A stretch of 64,000 bases of DNA, taken from an uncultured archaeon. GTDB lineage: Archaea; Halobacteriota; Methanosarcinia; Methanosarcinales; Methanoperedenaceae. Below are positions 1 through 8,839 of this stretch, piece after piece. Where the stretch lies: contig CABMIH010000058.1 of NCBI GenBank assembly GCA_902386205.1, positions 1 to 64,000 of the forward strand, given 5' to 3'. A program made the position numbers and the translations under genes. Every line of letters starts with the position of its first letter. Position 1 is the first letter of the stretch. The notes beneath the pieces were generated by a model. The model worked only from the letters and a program-made list of their open reading frames with translations, made no database searches and was not told the DNA's origin.

Positions 1-1
1 A

Positions 2-487
2 AAACAGTTGCCTGACGGCCTTGTAACAATGCTCAGGGATGCCGACATGGTAATCCACGCAGGGGATTTTACCACAAAATCTGCATATGATGAGCTTTCC
101 CGTATCAGCAGGCTTGTTGCCGTGCATGGGAACATGGATGAGGCCGCATTAAAGGCACTGATTCCAGATAGATCAGTGATAGAAGCCGAAGGTCTGAAGA
201 TAGGAGTGGTACATGAGGCCGCCCTGTCGCTTCAGGATACCACGGGTGCATGGTACCTGGCAAAAGAAATGGACGTGGATGTGCTTGTATTCGGCCACAT
301 TCACAGGCCGGTGATCGAAAGATCAGATGTGCTCCTCGTATGCCCCGGCAGCCCCACGTCTCCGAGATTATCAGAACCGTGCGCTGTTGAGCTTGTAGTC
401 GAAAACGGCAGGATTTCAGGGAAGGTCATTAAACTTGAGGGACCAAGGTGCAGCGCCCTTGAAAGAAAGGAGCATTTTCATACCTGA
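2..487 (+). CDS. YfcE/MJ0936-type metallophosphoesterase, 5' truncated
   Basis: Calcineurin-like phosphoesterase of the small archaeal MJ0936/YfcE type, which hydrolyses phosphodiesters with a two-metal site. The visible part has the HAGDF motif, the GNMDE motif, a central H (VVHEA) and the C-terminal GHIHRP motif, in family order. The frame stays open to base 2, and the N-terminal DTH metal motif is missing, so the gene begins before the window; the TTG at 8 is not a credible start. It ends at 487, directly against the convergent PUA gene. The family is clear, the substrate is not. Confidence 0.85.
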   Translation, partial: KQLPDGLVTMLRDADMVIHAGDFTTKSAYDELSRISRLVAVHGNMDEAALKALIPDRSVIEAEGLKIGVVHEAALSLQDTTGAWYLAKEMDVDVLVFGHIHRPVIERSDVLLVCPGSPTSPRLSEPCAVELVVENGRISGKVIKLEGPRCSALERKEHFHT

Positions 488-976
488 TCACTCTTTATCC
501 CTATCCCCGCTCTCTATCCCCCATCTCACGTCCACAGCAATGCCTTTTTTAAATGCGAGCATTTCAGGTGGACAAAGCAGGGCTTTTCCTGAAGCAAGCA
601 GGCGGTCGTTCTCATCTACGACAAGAACTTCCTCCCCTGCCCTTATTTCAGCGTCCACCGACACCACGTGTTTTGCAAAAGCGGTTTTTCCTTTGGCCAC
701 AAAGGGCGCAGCATCGCTGTTAACTACGACCCTGAGTCCGGGATATTTGATAAATTCATGAAGATTGCTTGCACCGGCGATGCCAAGGGTCAGCATGCCA
801 TCATGCGCCCTGACGGTCGCCAGACGGTTATTACCAAGCATGACCTGCCTGACCTTGCCAGTTGTAGACATCTGGAATTCCACGCTATCAGGAAATAGGA
901 ATTCTCCTGCTCCTTTTCCGAACTGGTAATCAGCTATGGTCCGTACGCGCACAAGGTGGGGTCTTGACTCTGACAT
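488..976 (-). CDS. PUA-domain protein related to archaeosine tRNA-guanine transglycosylase C-termini
   Basis: A 162-residue protein. The C-terminal half (about residues 80-155) reads as a PUA RNA-binding domain, with the VVVNSDAAPFVAKGKTAFAK stretch followed by EVLVVDENDRLLASGKALL. The N-terminal part resembles the region that precedes PUA in archaeal tRNA-guanine transglycosylase/ArcS-type proteins. No catalytic motif is visible, so it is probably an RNA-binding accessory protein. It is convergent with the phosphoesterase with no spacer, and its start lies about 90 bases from the divergent nnr gene. Domain call is fairly sure; function is unknown. Confidence 0.7.
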   Translation of the reverse strand: MSESRPHLVRVRTIADYQFGKGAGEFLFPDSVEFQMSTTGKVRQVMLGNNRLATVRAHDGMLTLGIAGASNLHEFIKYPGLRVVVNSDAAPFVAKGKTAFAKHVVSVDAEIRAGEEVLVVDENDRLLASGKALLCPPEMLAFKKGIAVDVRWGIESGDRDKE

Positions 977-1065
977 TATCCTGTAATTGAAATGAATGAA
1001 CCTTATTAGTTTCCCTTCGGCATTTCTGAATAAATTATAAGTGTTGACATGACAATTATCTAAAT

Positions 1066-2511
1066 ATGGACGCGATCACCTCTTCCCGCATGGCCGCTAT
1101 CGATGCCAACTGCGAGTATCTCGGGATAAAAAGGCTACAGCTTATGGAAAACGCCGGTGCAGCCGTGGCAAATGCTATTAAGAAAAGATTCAAATCAGCA
1201 AGGATAATCATTATTGCCGGCAGGGGGAACAACGGCGGCGATGCCTTTGTTGCCGCCCGGCATCTTGGAAATTATGCCACAAAAGTCCTGCTTATCGGGC
1301 AAAAGGAAAACATCAGGACAGAAGAGGCAAGGCATAACTGGAATGCGCTTGAGAAAACCCGCATCCCCTTGATCCAGGTCACGGATTCAACTGCATTTGA
1401 CCGTTCCTTGATAAAAAATGCAGATGTCATTATAGATGGGATTTTCGGAACGGGAGTAAGGGGAAAAATAAACGAACCTGAATCGACCGCAATAGATATC
1501 ATCAATGGATCAGACGCTTTTGTAGTATCAGTGGACGTCCCTTCAGGATTTAACCCTGACGGAGGCGAATTTGAGAAAGCTGTTAACGCCGATCTTACAA
1601 TTACATTCCATAGAATGAAAGCGGGCATGCCTGATGCGCGAAAATATACCGGGGAAGTTGAAGTTGCTGATATAGGTATCCCAGAAGAGGCCGAATTCTT
1701 TGTTGGGCCCGGTGATATCAAACCTTTTTTAAAAAGACCTGCGGCGAGCCATAAAGGCGACGCTGGAAGAGTACTTGTCATCGGGGGCGGAGCATACTCC
1801 GGTGCGCCCGCACTCTGCGCCCTCGCGGCACTTCGCGCAGGTGCCGACATTGTCACAGTGGCGGCACCTGAAAGTGTTTCTGATATAATAGCATCGTTTT
1901 CACCAAATCTCATCGTCCGCCCGCTCTCAAGAGACAGGCTGACGGATGATGATGTTCCTCTCCTTTCCGGGTTGATAGAAAAACATGATGTTGTAGTCAT
2001 GGGGATGGGTCTTGGGACATCAGATGAGACCCTTGGTACGGTGAGAAAAATCGTCCCGCTTTGCAGGAAAGCTGTTATCGATGCAGATGCGCTTCAGTCC
2101 TTTTTGCTGCCCTTGCTCCATAGAAACATAATAATCACGCCGCATGCAGGCGAAATGAAGCGGATTTCCGGAGCTAGAGTGCCTGAAGGAGATGAAAAAG
2201 TTGATTTCACCAGGAATTTTGCTCATGAACACGATGTTACGGTTTTATTAAAGGGTGTGATCGATATCATCTCGGATGGGAAAGAGGTGCGTGCGAACAG
2301 GACAGGGAACGCTGGCATGACAGTAGGCGGCACGGGAGATGTGCTTGCGGGCCTTACCGGGGCGTTGTTTGCAAAACATAACGCCTTTGAAGCAGCAGGT
2401 GCAGCAGCGTTCATCAATGGTGCGGCGGGGGATGCGGCATTTTCGGAATTCGGATATGGCCTTCTGGCCACGGACGTTATAAATTATATCCCGCAAGTGA
2501 TGAGAACATGA
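1066..2511 (+). CDS. nnr: Bifunctional NAD(P)H-hydrate epimerase / ADP-dependent dehydratase
   Basis: Repairs hydrated NAD(P)H. The N-terminal YjeF domain (about residues 1-210) epimerises R- to S-NAD(P)HX and shows LMENAG, GRGNNGGDAF and SVDVPSGFNPDGG. The C-terminal ribokinase-like domain (about 225-475) dehydrates S-NAD(P)HX with ADP and shows ITPHAGE and NAGMTVGGTGDVLAGLTGAL. The length of 481 fits the full fusion. A likely promoter lies in the AT-rich 1035-1060 stretch. It overlaps moaC by four bases (ATGA), so the two are translationally coupled. Confidence 0.95.
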   Translation: MDAITSSRMAAIDANCEYLGIKRLQLMENAGAAVANAIKKRFKSARIIIIAGRGNNGGDAFVAARHLGNYATKVLLIGQKENIRTEEARHNWNALEKTRIPLIQVTDSTAFDRSLIKNADVIIDGIFGTGVRGKINEPESTAIDIINGSDAFVVSVDVPSGFNPDGGEFEKAVNADLTITFHRMKAGMPDARKYTGEVEVADIGIPEEAEFFVGPGDIKPFLKRPAASHKGDAGRVLVIGGGAYSGAPALCALAALRAGADIVTVAAPESVSDIIASFSPNLIVRPLSRDRLTDDDVPLLSGLIEKHDVVVMGMGLGTSDETLGTVRKIVPLCRKAVIDADALQSFLLPLLHRNIIITPHAGEMKRISGARVPEGDEKVDFTRNFAHEHDVTVLLKGVIDIISDGKEVRANRTGNAGMTVGGTGDVLAGLTGALFAKHNAFEAAGAAAFINGAAGDAAFSEFGYGLLATDVINYIPQVMRT

Positions 2512-2969
2512 ACCTGACGCATATCAAGGAAGACAGGGCAGTGATGGTCGATATCGGCGATAAGCCGGATCTCGCAAGACGCGCCGTTGCAGAAGGTGAG
2601 ATACATTTGAGACATGAAACACTCGAAGCCATCGAAAACAAGAAAATCGAGAAAGGCGAAGTACTGGGAACAGCACGCATCGCCGCTATCATGGCTATTA
2701 AGAATACGTCTTCCGTGATACCGATGTGCCATCATATTCCAGTCAACAGCATTGATGTCAGGTTTGAAAAAGGGGAAGGGGTAATAAAAGTGATAGTTGA
2801 AGTAAAATCTTCCGGAAAAACAGGCGTTGAGATGGAAGCCCTCTATGGCGTGAGCGTGGCCCTCCTCACCATCTGGGATATGGTCAAATCAGCAGAAAAA
2901 GATAATACAGGTAATTATCCGTTTACCCGGATAAATAATATAAGGGTTTTAGAAAAACAAAAATTTTAA
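2508..2969 (+). CDS. moaC: Cyclic pyranopterin monophosphate synthase MoaC
   Basis: Second step of molybdopterin/tungstopterin synthesis: converts 3',8-cH2GTP to cPMP together with MoaA. Family motifs seen are MVDIGDK near the N-terminus, the MCHHIP active-site segment and GVEMEALYGVSVALLTIWDM near the C-terminus. The length of 153 is normal. The start overlaps the nnr stop as ATGA. No other mo genes are nearby. The cofactor would serve formylmethanofuran dehydrogenase and other Mo/W enzymes; that last point is inference. Confidence 0.95.
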   Translation: MNLTHIKEDRAVMVDIGDKPDLARRAVAEGEIHLRHETLEAIENKKIEKGEVLGTARIAAIMAIKNTSSVIPMCHHIPVNSIDVRFEKGEGVIKVIVEVKSSGKTGVEMEALYGVSVALLTIWDMVKSAEKDNTGNYPFTRINNIRVLEKQKF

Positions 2970-3012
2970 GAAAAATTATATGTGAATAAAAAGAATAAGG
3001 GTTAGATGGAAG

Positions 3013-3918
3013 GTGGTTAAACTGGAAGAAACCGGGATAGCGGATGTTCACACCCACACAATGTATTCAGGATTCTCCGAGTATTCATATTTAAAATACC
3101 CCGACAGCATGACAGTTCCCAGGAAATCGGTGAGGGTCGCGGAAAAACTGGGTCTTGATGTTCTGTGTATAACGGACCATAACACTATCAAAGGCGCACT
3201 TGAAGCTAAGAAATATAATAAGGACCTTGTAGTGATAGGCGAAGAGATATCATCAAAAGACGGCGAAATAATCGGATTATTCCTCCAGGAACCGGTAAAA
3301 CCGTATCTGAGCGGGGAGGAAACCATCGAAAAAATACATGAGCAGGGCGGGGTGGCTTTTGCCCCGCATCCATTTAGCGGGCATTGCTGGGGGGTGGGCC
3401 GGAAATTGCACAGTTTTGACCTGGATGGATTGGAAGTATTCAATTCGCTTCACAGGGACGGTTATTCAAATGCAATTGCACTGAAAAATTGCAACGGGCA
3501 TGCAAAGCTTGGCGGAAGCGATGCGCATTCAAGCTGCATGATAGGAAATGGCTATACTTTATTTAATGGGAGTTCCCAGGAAGATCTCAGGAATGCCATT
3601 AAAAGGAAGCAGACATCATGCGGTGGAAAAGTAACGCCTCTTTGGGATTTTATTAATTATAGCATCAGGATAGGATTTGAATCCTCGAAAGTAATCCTGA
3701 ATATTAATGGAGTGGATTGTCCTATGTCTGCAAGGATATCCGGGATAAGAAGACCATATAAAATGTTGTATCTTGCGGGTTCATTCTTGTTCGCATTTTC
3801 CCCGTTGCCTGTGGTTTGTACTCTTTTAGGTGACAGGGTATTGAAAAAAAAATGCCTCAAGGTATGGAAGGAACAGAATGCTGCGCCTGTACCTGCTGAA
3901 AGATACGCATCTGTCTGA
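3013..3918 (+). CDS. PHP-domain metal-dependent phosphoesterase with C-terminal membrane segment
   Basis: PHP-family phosphoesterase. The metal-binding motifs appear in order: DVHTHTMYSGFSEYS, ITDHNTIKGA, GEEISSKDGEIIGL, AFAPHPFSG and GGSDAHSS. Residues about 252-272 form a hydrophobic segment, so the domain may be membrane-anchored. The GTG start at 3013 follows a GGAAGG site. It sits alone, with AT-rich DNA after it. The substrate cannot be inferred; related proteins act on nucleotides or polymerase-associated phosphates. Confidence 0.85.
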   Translation: MVKLEETGIADVHTHTMYSGFSEYSYLKYPDSMTVPRKSVRVAEKLGLDVLCITDHNTIKGALEAKKYNKDLVVIGEEISSKDGEIIGLFLQEPVKPYLSGEETIEKIHEQGGVAFAPHPFSGHCWGVGRKLHSFDLDGLEVFNSLHRDGYSNAIALKNCNGHAKLGGSDAHSSCMIGNGYTLFNGSSQEDLRNAIKRKQTSCGGKVTPLWDFINYSIRIGFESSKVILNINGVDCPMSARISGIRRPYKMLYLAGSFLFAFSPLPVVCTLLGDRVLKKKCLKVWKEQNAAPVPAERYASV

Positions 3919-4106
3919 TGCATGAACCTGAAATGAAATCTATCTTTTTCCAAAAAATTGGTGGGTAAGGAGATATTTAAGAGACATATTTTTTCATTGT
4001 CATATAATAGTTATTAGAAGACGGTTTGTCCTTTTTTCAATTAAAATATTTAACAATATAATAATTTTAATATAATTTTAATAAATAATTATTAAAATGC
4101 TCATAA

Positions 4107-4117
4107 GTTTTAAATAG
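4107..4117 (+). promoter_or_regulatory. TATA box of the deaminase cassette
   Basis: The 389-base gap 3919-4307 holds no long gene. It contains a very AT-rich tract (4038-4095) with an 11-base tandem repeat (ATAATTTTAAT twice). Then comes a TATA-like GTTTTAAATAG at 4107-4117, which predicts transcription starting near 4140. This is the only good promoter before the five-gene cassette. No direct repeat of the downstream tRNA-Leu 3' end (attL) was found here. Confidence 0.5.
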
Positions 4118-4184
4118 TTTCAAATCTCATCATGCACATGAAATTGGTCAAAAACCTCTGGCAAGATTTGCGGGGGTTAAAGCT

Positions 4185-4283
4185 ATGTTTGGAGGAAAAA
4201 TGGGTGAAAAAATAATAAAAACGTCACAACAGGGCTTTGTTAACGAAAAAAGTGGTCTTCTAATCAGTAAAAAACTCCGATGA
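4185..4283 (+). CDS. Possible 32-residue leader ORF
   Basis: ATG at 4185 opens a 32-codon frame ending in TGA at 4281-4283, 24 bases before the first large cassette gene. A G-rich stretch (GCGGGGG) lies upstream at a loose Shine-Dalgarno distance. The peptide is basic and glycine/serine containing (starts MFGGKMGEKI, ends SGLLISKKLR). It resembles nothing I know. It may be a real small protein of the cassette or chance. Confidence 0.3.
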   Translation: MFGGKMGEKIIKTSQQGFVNEKSGLLISKKLR

Positions 4284-4307
4284 TAGGTCAGGAGGAAAAG
4301 GAGTCTT

Positions 4308-7082
4308 ATGCTAAGAAACCAAATAGCTCCGTTGAGAACTAACGCAGGCAATGCGATTGAGATTTCCAACGTTCAAATTGTCGATAGATCGTCAAGTGTT
4401 TTCAATACTTCCATTTTAAACATAATGAAAATTAATTCTTATAGCCAATCAGAGGAATTTGACTATTCCAGGTTTTTGCCCGATCCGATTGAACTGGCAA
4501 AAAATCTTGAATTTTCACCAATAAATGGCGCAGCAAAGTTAAAGACACCTTTACTGCGCGATATTGGTTTCTCCCGCGATACAAATGCTATTTTTACTGC
4601 TATCTTATTGGAACCATCAACAGGAATTAAGTCAAGAGATTTATTTATTGAAATAGAAGTCTCCTTTACTGAGAAAAAACTGGTGGGCGGAATATGTTAT
4701 TTTGGCTTTCCATCTTTACCTTATTACATTACGCCGCAGGGAGAGAACTCGGCAAATTTCGGATTGCCCCGGGAGATCAAAATTTCATGGGAGAATGAAT
4801 CTTCACAATTTATTGACGATGAAAGCTCTATGTTAATACAGGAGCCGGTCTCTCACAGCGGGGTACATTTTTTAGGTATTGATCCAGTTAAAACCGACAA
4901 GATAAAACTTCGTTTTTCAGATTGGCCTGAATTTATTACAAGAATCGAAGTAATTGAAGGACGAGAACTTAATACCGAGATTGCATATGGTTTGCTCTTG
5001 CCTTCCTTGATGTTTTACGAACATAAAGAGTCGAGCCGCTATAAACCGCATGTACCTCTTGGTATTCTGGCATGTAAGAAAATCAAGCATCCTGATAATA
5101 GAGAAATCCCATCGGGCCGGTCAGCTCCTGACATTAAGAGTATTCTGGAGACCATAACCAGCAAGTTAAATGCCGATTATATCTATTTTGTAAATGAGCC
5201 GGAAAAAGTATATTTCAATTATTCGGCAGCAAGTATAACTGGACAGAAAAGAAAAATAATGTCAAATTATATTGAAAATTTTGTGTCTTCTCCCCTGAAA
5301 TTCAAAGATTCAATTCAGCTTTATATCGAACAGGTGGAAGAAAATGATCGCTGTATTGCGGGGGTCAAAATAAAATTTGCTACCGCCCCAACAATTCCGG
5401 GACAAGTATCGAATCCCAGTATGGAAATCAAGATTTATGAGATTGATTTCCCGGAGGGAGTGTCGCCTATCTCGCCTGGCAAAAATCCCGATACAGATAA
5501 ATATTTTACTTTAATTTATTCAGGCAAAGTTACAAGTTCTTCAGCCGAGCATATTTGCAGGTTTCTAAGATCATCGCTGTCAAGATATTTTTTAATTAAT
5601 TTTCAAAATACATCCCAAAATACATTCACACCCCAAAATACATACGATAAAACTTCCCAATTGAGAATAGATACCCTTGAGCTTATTCAATCGGCTCATG
5701 TGGCTGTAACCCCGCGAGCCTCAAAAATCCAGCGCATTGACAGCATAAACTTCCGCTTGATCGGGGAAAACCTTGCTGATGATTATTCAAAATTGGGCGA
5801 CGAAGGATTTTCCATCGCGGTGGAGTCAATAAACGCAGGGCAAAGGAGGGATTTGCTATTTTCGGCGGATAATTTGCTTACCCTGCTTAACTCTGGAACC
5901 GCAAAAATATTTTCCAACTACAGGAGGGAAGAAATAACCGGGGATGTAAGCGAGGAGAAGATAACCACACATGCTGGCAGTAAAGACATTCATTCAACAA
6001 GTGTGGATTCAAAAGGGTGGCGAAAGAACGAGACAGGAAAGGGTGTTGACTGGACAAGGGAAGGCCTTACAGATGATGAATTCAGCCAGTCGACGAATTT
6101 ATTAGGAGAATTTGATTCTTTTGGCACATCCGAGATTCGCACACATAATGAACAGCTTGGTTTTGAAGTCGCAGGGGATATGTTTCATAATTTTAGTGAA
6201 TTTCTTGAATTTATATATGGGAACAACATTAATAACTTTCCACGATCGTTACAAAGGTTGTATGAAGCGAATCCATTAAGAAGCCCCCTTTTATGGGCAG
6301 AGGATGAAAATGGTTATGATTGGGAGAATAAAATTTGGATACGTGGATTGGACAATCCAGATACAGCGAAGGATAATTTTTACGTTGGAATAATGAATAA
6401 CTTGACTTTGCCACCTTTTATTCCTCCATCAATAGGCCCTGCAAGAGAAAGCCTTCAGGGTGTTTTAACGTTTATTAAAAATGTGATGAATACACGTGAT
6501 TTAAGATTACCGGAAGGCGGAGGGCCAGATATAAATAACTTAATTTCTCTATTGATTCCAACTGCCCCTGCCGCCAACCCAATTCTCTGGCCATTAGTAA
6601 ATGGGCTAAGCGTGGGAATAAATGTAGGGGCTTCGTGTTTTGTAGGCGGTGGTATGTCTTTATCTACCCAGCAAATCCTGCCAAGCTTATCTTATAATTC
6701 TGCAGATGGCACTACAGGCAGCATTGCCAGGCAAGCCAGCAAGACGGGTTATAATTATTCCCAAATATTAAATCTTATGTATGATAAATCCAGGGTCATA
6801 AGCGTGTTTGAGGAAAGTGAAATGAAACGCAAAGTGGAGCGCCTTCTCAATCCAATTAAAGAGAGAACCCGGGGCGTTGAAGTAATGTGGCAAGACAAAT
6901 ATGTAGATATAATTACTGGCAAAATTCCCCTGGGAATTACCCTGCCGGCAACCGCAAAAAATTACTATGAAGGGATAGATCAATCCATCAGGGTCAGGTT
7001 TGGTGGTAAAATAGGTCAGGGCGGTGTTGAGGTTGATGTCTGGTTTGATGTGTTAGAAGAAACTATCAAGGAGGATTATTAA
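4308..7082 (+). CDS. Large protein of unknown family, first major gene of the deaminase cassette
   Basis: 924 residues; I do not recognise the family. It has no signal peptide. The N-terminal about 240 residues look beta-rich, with aromatic/LP patches reminiscent of a discoidin-like sandwich (ICYFGFPSLPYYI, then LPREIKISWEN). The middle is mixed, and residues 560-640 are polar and low-complexity. A glycine-rich hydrophobic segment (NGLSVGINVGASCFVGGGM) lies near 764-782. Start is supported by two Shine-Dalgarno sites (AGGAGG, AAGGAG) just upstream. The next gene starts on the base after its stop. In context it may be a structural or delivery component for the toxin-like protein at 8840; that is inference. 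Confidence 0.7.
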   Translation: MLRNQIAPLRTNAGNAIEISNVQIVDRSSSVFNTSILNIMKINSYSQSEEFDYSRFLPDPIELAKNLEFSPINGAAKLKTPLLRDIGFSRDTNAIFTAILLEPSTGIKSRDLFIEIEVSFTEKKLVGGICYFGFPSLPYYITPQGENSANFGLPREIKISWENESSQFIDDESSMLIQEPVSHSGVHFLGIDPVKTDKIKLRFSDWPEFITRIEVIEGRELNTEIAYGLLLPSLMFYEHKESSRYKPHVPLGILACKKIKHPDNREIPSGRSAPDIKSILETITSKLNADYIYFVNEPEKVYFNYSAASITGQKRKIMSNYIENFVSSPLKFKDSIQLYIEQVEENDRCIAGVKIKFATAPTIPGQVSNPSMEIKIYEIDFPEGVSPISPGKNPDTDKYFTLIYSGKVTSSSAEHICRFLRSSLSRYFLINFQNTSQNTFTPQNTYDKTSQLRIDTLELIQSAHVAVTPRASKIQRIDSINFRLIGENLADDYSKLGDEGFSIAVESINAGQRRDLLFSADNLLTLLNSGTAKIFSNYRREEITGDVSEEKITTHAGSKDIHSTSVDSKGWRKNETGKGVDWTREGLTDDEFSQSTNLLGEFDSFGTSEIRTHNEQLGFEVAGDMFHNFSEFLEFIYGNNINNFPRSLQRLYEANPLRSPLLWAEDENGYDWENKIWIRGLDNPDTAKDNFYVGIMNNLTLPPFIPPSIGPARESLQGVLTFIKNVMNTRDLRLPEGGGPDINNLISLLIPTAPAANPILWPLVNGLSVGINVGASCFVGGGMSLSTQQILPSLSYNSADGTTGSIARQASKTGYNYSQILNLMYDKSRVISVFEESEMKRKVERLLNPIKERTRGVEVMWQDKYVDIITGKIPLGITLPATAKNYYEGIDQSIRVRFGGKIGQGGVEVDVWFDVLEETIKEDY

Positions 7083-7265
7083 ATGGTCGCACCCGTCATA
7101 GCCGCAATAGAAGAAGCCGCGAAAGCTGTGGTTGAAATTGCGAAGGCAATTTCAGTAGTTTGTGAACTGACCAAACAACCCAAAAGCGGCAACCGGAAAA
7201 ACGAAATCGGCGGTAATAGGCCACAGTACACACTTCCCAGTAATGATCCCAAAAGGAGTCGATAA
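7083..7265 (+). CDS. Small helical protein of the cassette (60 aa)
   Basis: Starts immediately after the 924-residue gene's stop, with AAGGAGG just upstream inside that gene. Residues 3-27 form one alanine/valine-rich amphipathic helix (APVIAAIEEAAKAVVEIAKA); the tail is polar and basic. No known family. The tight coupling and Shine-Dalgarno site support it as real. It could be a membrane-active or coiled-coil subunit, a chaperone or an immunity factor; nothing in sequence decides. Confidence 0.6.
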   Translation: MVAPVIAAIEEAAKAVVEIAKAISVVCELTKQPKSGNRKNEIGGNRPQYTLPSNDPKRSR

Positions 7266-7268
7266 TTT

Positions 7269-7775
7269 ATGATCGGTAAGAACTGGGATGAAGTATTTGA
7301 GCCTATTGTTGATCTGGCAGAAGATGCTCGTGATTTTGGAGACCCTATTTGGAATCATGTTTCTGAGGAGGCTAAATCTGCGGGCGAAAAAATAATTGCA
7401 GTTGTCGATGATATCGCTAACCGGATTGAGGGCGGTATTGAAGCTCTGCTTAATGATTTAAATTCACTACCGCAAGAAACCGTAAATACAATTAAGGAAT
7501 ATTTTATAGCAGTTACAACTCTTAAAAACACCCATTCACGTATTGTTGAATTATACAACCAGCTTAAAAGCAGTGATTTGCCCTTGAAAGACCTGATGAA
7601 TTCTGAAGAAAATAAGCGGTGTGCGCTGGAAATGGCCGATAAAACGCTTAAATATTTCCAGGTATTGAATAAAATCATCAAGCTTCTGAATGACTTATGC
7701 AATCTCCTGGGGGATGATTTGAGAAACAGATTGCGCCAATGCGACCCGCTAATATCAAAATGGTTAACACTATAG
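7269..7775 (+). CDS. All-helical protein of the cassette (168 aa)
   Basis: A 168-residue acidic protein that appears helical throughout. Heptad-like leucine spacing runs from about 45 to 165 (for example KTLKYFQVLNKIIKLLNDLC). It has an AAAGGAG site ten bases before ATG and lies three bases after the previous stop. No family is recognised, and there is no signal or membrane segment. Candidate roles are cassette scaffold, chaperone or immunity protein for the deaminase; these are guesses from position. Confidence 0.65.
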   Translation: MIGKNWDEVFEPIVDLAEDARDFGDPIWNHVSEEAKSAGEKIIAVVDDIANRIEGGIEALLNDLNSLPQETVNTIKEYFIAVTTLKNTHSRIVELYNQLKSSDLPLKDLMNSEENKRCALEMADKTLKYFQVLNKIIKLLNDLCNLLGDDLRNRLRQCDPLISKWLTL

Positions 7776-7786
7776 GATGATGAGAT

Positions 7787-8833
7787 ATGATGCTTGATAC
7801 AATAAAACTTTCAGGATTGGATGCTTATTTGAAAGCTGACAGTGATGACTCCGATCCGACAAATCGAATTAATCTCAGCAGAGATACTACGCGTCTTACC
7901 GGGGTCTGCCTCACAGTTGGTAAGGGTCAACTAATGGAAATATCGGGGATATTTATACAGATAGAAGGAACAGACCTGGTTCCCCTGTTTCAGAGGCAGC
8001 AAGAACCGCTTATTTCTATCGAAGTAAAAAAAGAGATGTTTCCCGGTTTATTCAGCGATCCCTACCAGCATAGGGTTCATACCATAGCCGGTTTTGATGA
8101 CTTTAACCGGGGAGTTCTTGAAAATCTTAAAGTAATGGATGTTGATGGCTATCCTACCCTTGTTTCTTTTGGCAGCCTGCCCTGCAAGTGGACATCTGCG
8201 ATTTACCAGTTCCCTCACCCATTTACTGTAGATGCAGCAGCCTGGTATCTTCCAACTTCAAAACAGACCCCGCCTGATGGCTTTAAATACAGTATAAAAT
8301 TGAACTTCTGGAAGGCCGATGAGAAACTGGATCAAGCTGCACAGCACTCTATTTTGCTGGCGGGAATCGATACAAAACCAACCGCTGATCGCTTTATCGA
8401 TGATCTGGATATCTGCCTTGATAGTGCAGATGTTCTTCCGGTAGATATTATTGCTTATCAGATAGAGTTCAATGCAACGGTAAATTACGATACATACCTT
8501 AAAGAATATCTGGTGGGACTGGAAAATAAAGAATCAATGGGAAGACCGCTATTACGGTCTGTCAATTTGCTGGAAAAGGTAACACCTGCTTATGAATTTT
8601 ATTCTTTGAATGAATTGATAAACTCATCTGCAGCCCACCAGTTTTTTGAGGAACGTCAAGGAAAATTGAAAAAAATCAACGCTACCATTTACATAACCGC
8701 TGCCCTGGAAAAAGATGAAGCAATTTCATTAATGGTACACAACGACACCTTGCCCCGGACGAAGAAATTGGCCTATGTGGATGCCCGCCTCGATGGAGAG
8801 ATTAGATTGAAACCACCGGTTATTGAGAAATAG
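7787..8833 (+). CDS. Beta-rich protein of the cassette (348 aa)
   Basis: No family is recognised. Residues about 50-170 look like a beta-sandwich and echo the N-terminus of the 924-residue protein: a long strand, then KWTSAIYQFPHPFTV and GFKYSIKLNFW against ICYFGFPSLPYY and LPREIKISW in the larger one. That suggests related carbohydrate- or surface-binding-like domains, though the similarity is by eye only. There is no signal peptide. It lies 11 bases after the 168-aa gene and 6 bases before the toxin-like gene, so it is one operon. Confidence 0.65.
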   Translation: MMLDTIKLSGLDAYLKADSDDSDPTNRINLSRDTTRLTGVCLTVGKGQLMEISGIFIQIEGTDLVPLFQRQQEPLISIEVKKEMFPGLFSDPYQHRVHTIAGFDDFNRGVLENLKVMDVDGYPTLVSFGSLPCKWTSAIYQFPHPFTVDAAAWYLPTSKQTPPDGFKYSIKLNFWKADEKLDQAAQHSILLAGIDTKPTADRFIDDLDICLDSADVLPVDIIAYQIEFNATVNYDTYLKEYLVGLENKESMGRPLLRSVNLLEKVTPAYEFYSLNELINSSAAHQFFEERQGKLKKINATIYITAALEKDEAISLMVHNDTLPRTKKLAYVDARLDGEIRLKPPVIEK

Positions 8834-8839
8834 GATTCT

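Noticed and set aside
1272-2000. 242-codon minus-strand frame inside nnr
   Set aside because: Antisense shadow of a clear gene; serine/threonine/proline-rich composition typical of reversed codons.
3919-4107. attL copy of the tRNA-Leu 3' end
   Set aside because: No match to the tRNA 3' sequence seen beyond the AT-rich tract, so island boundaries are not claimed.
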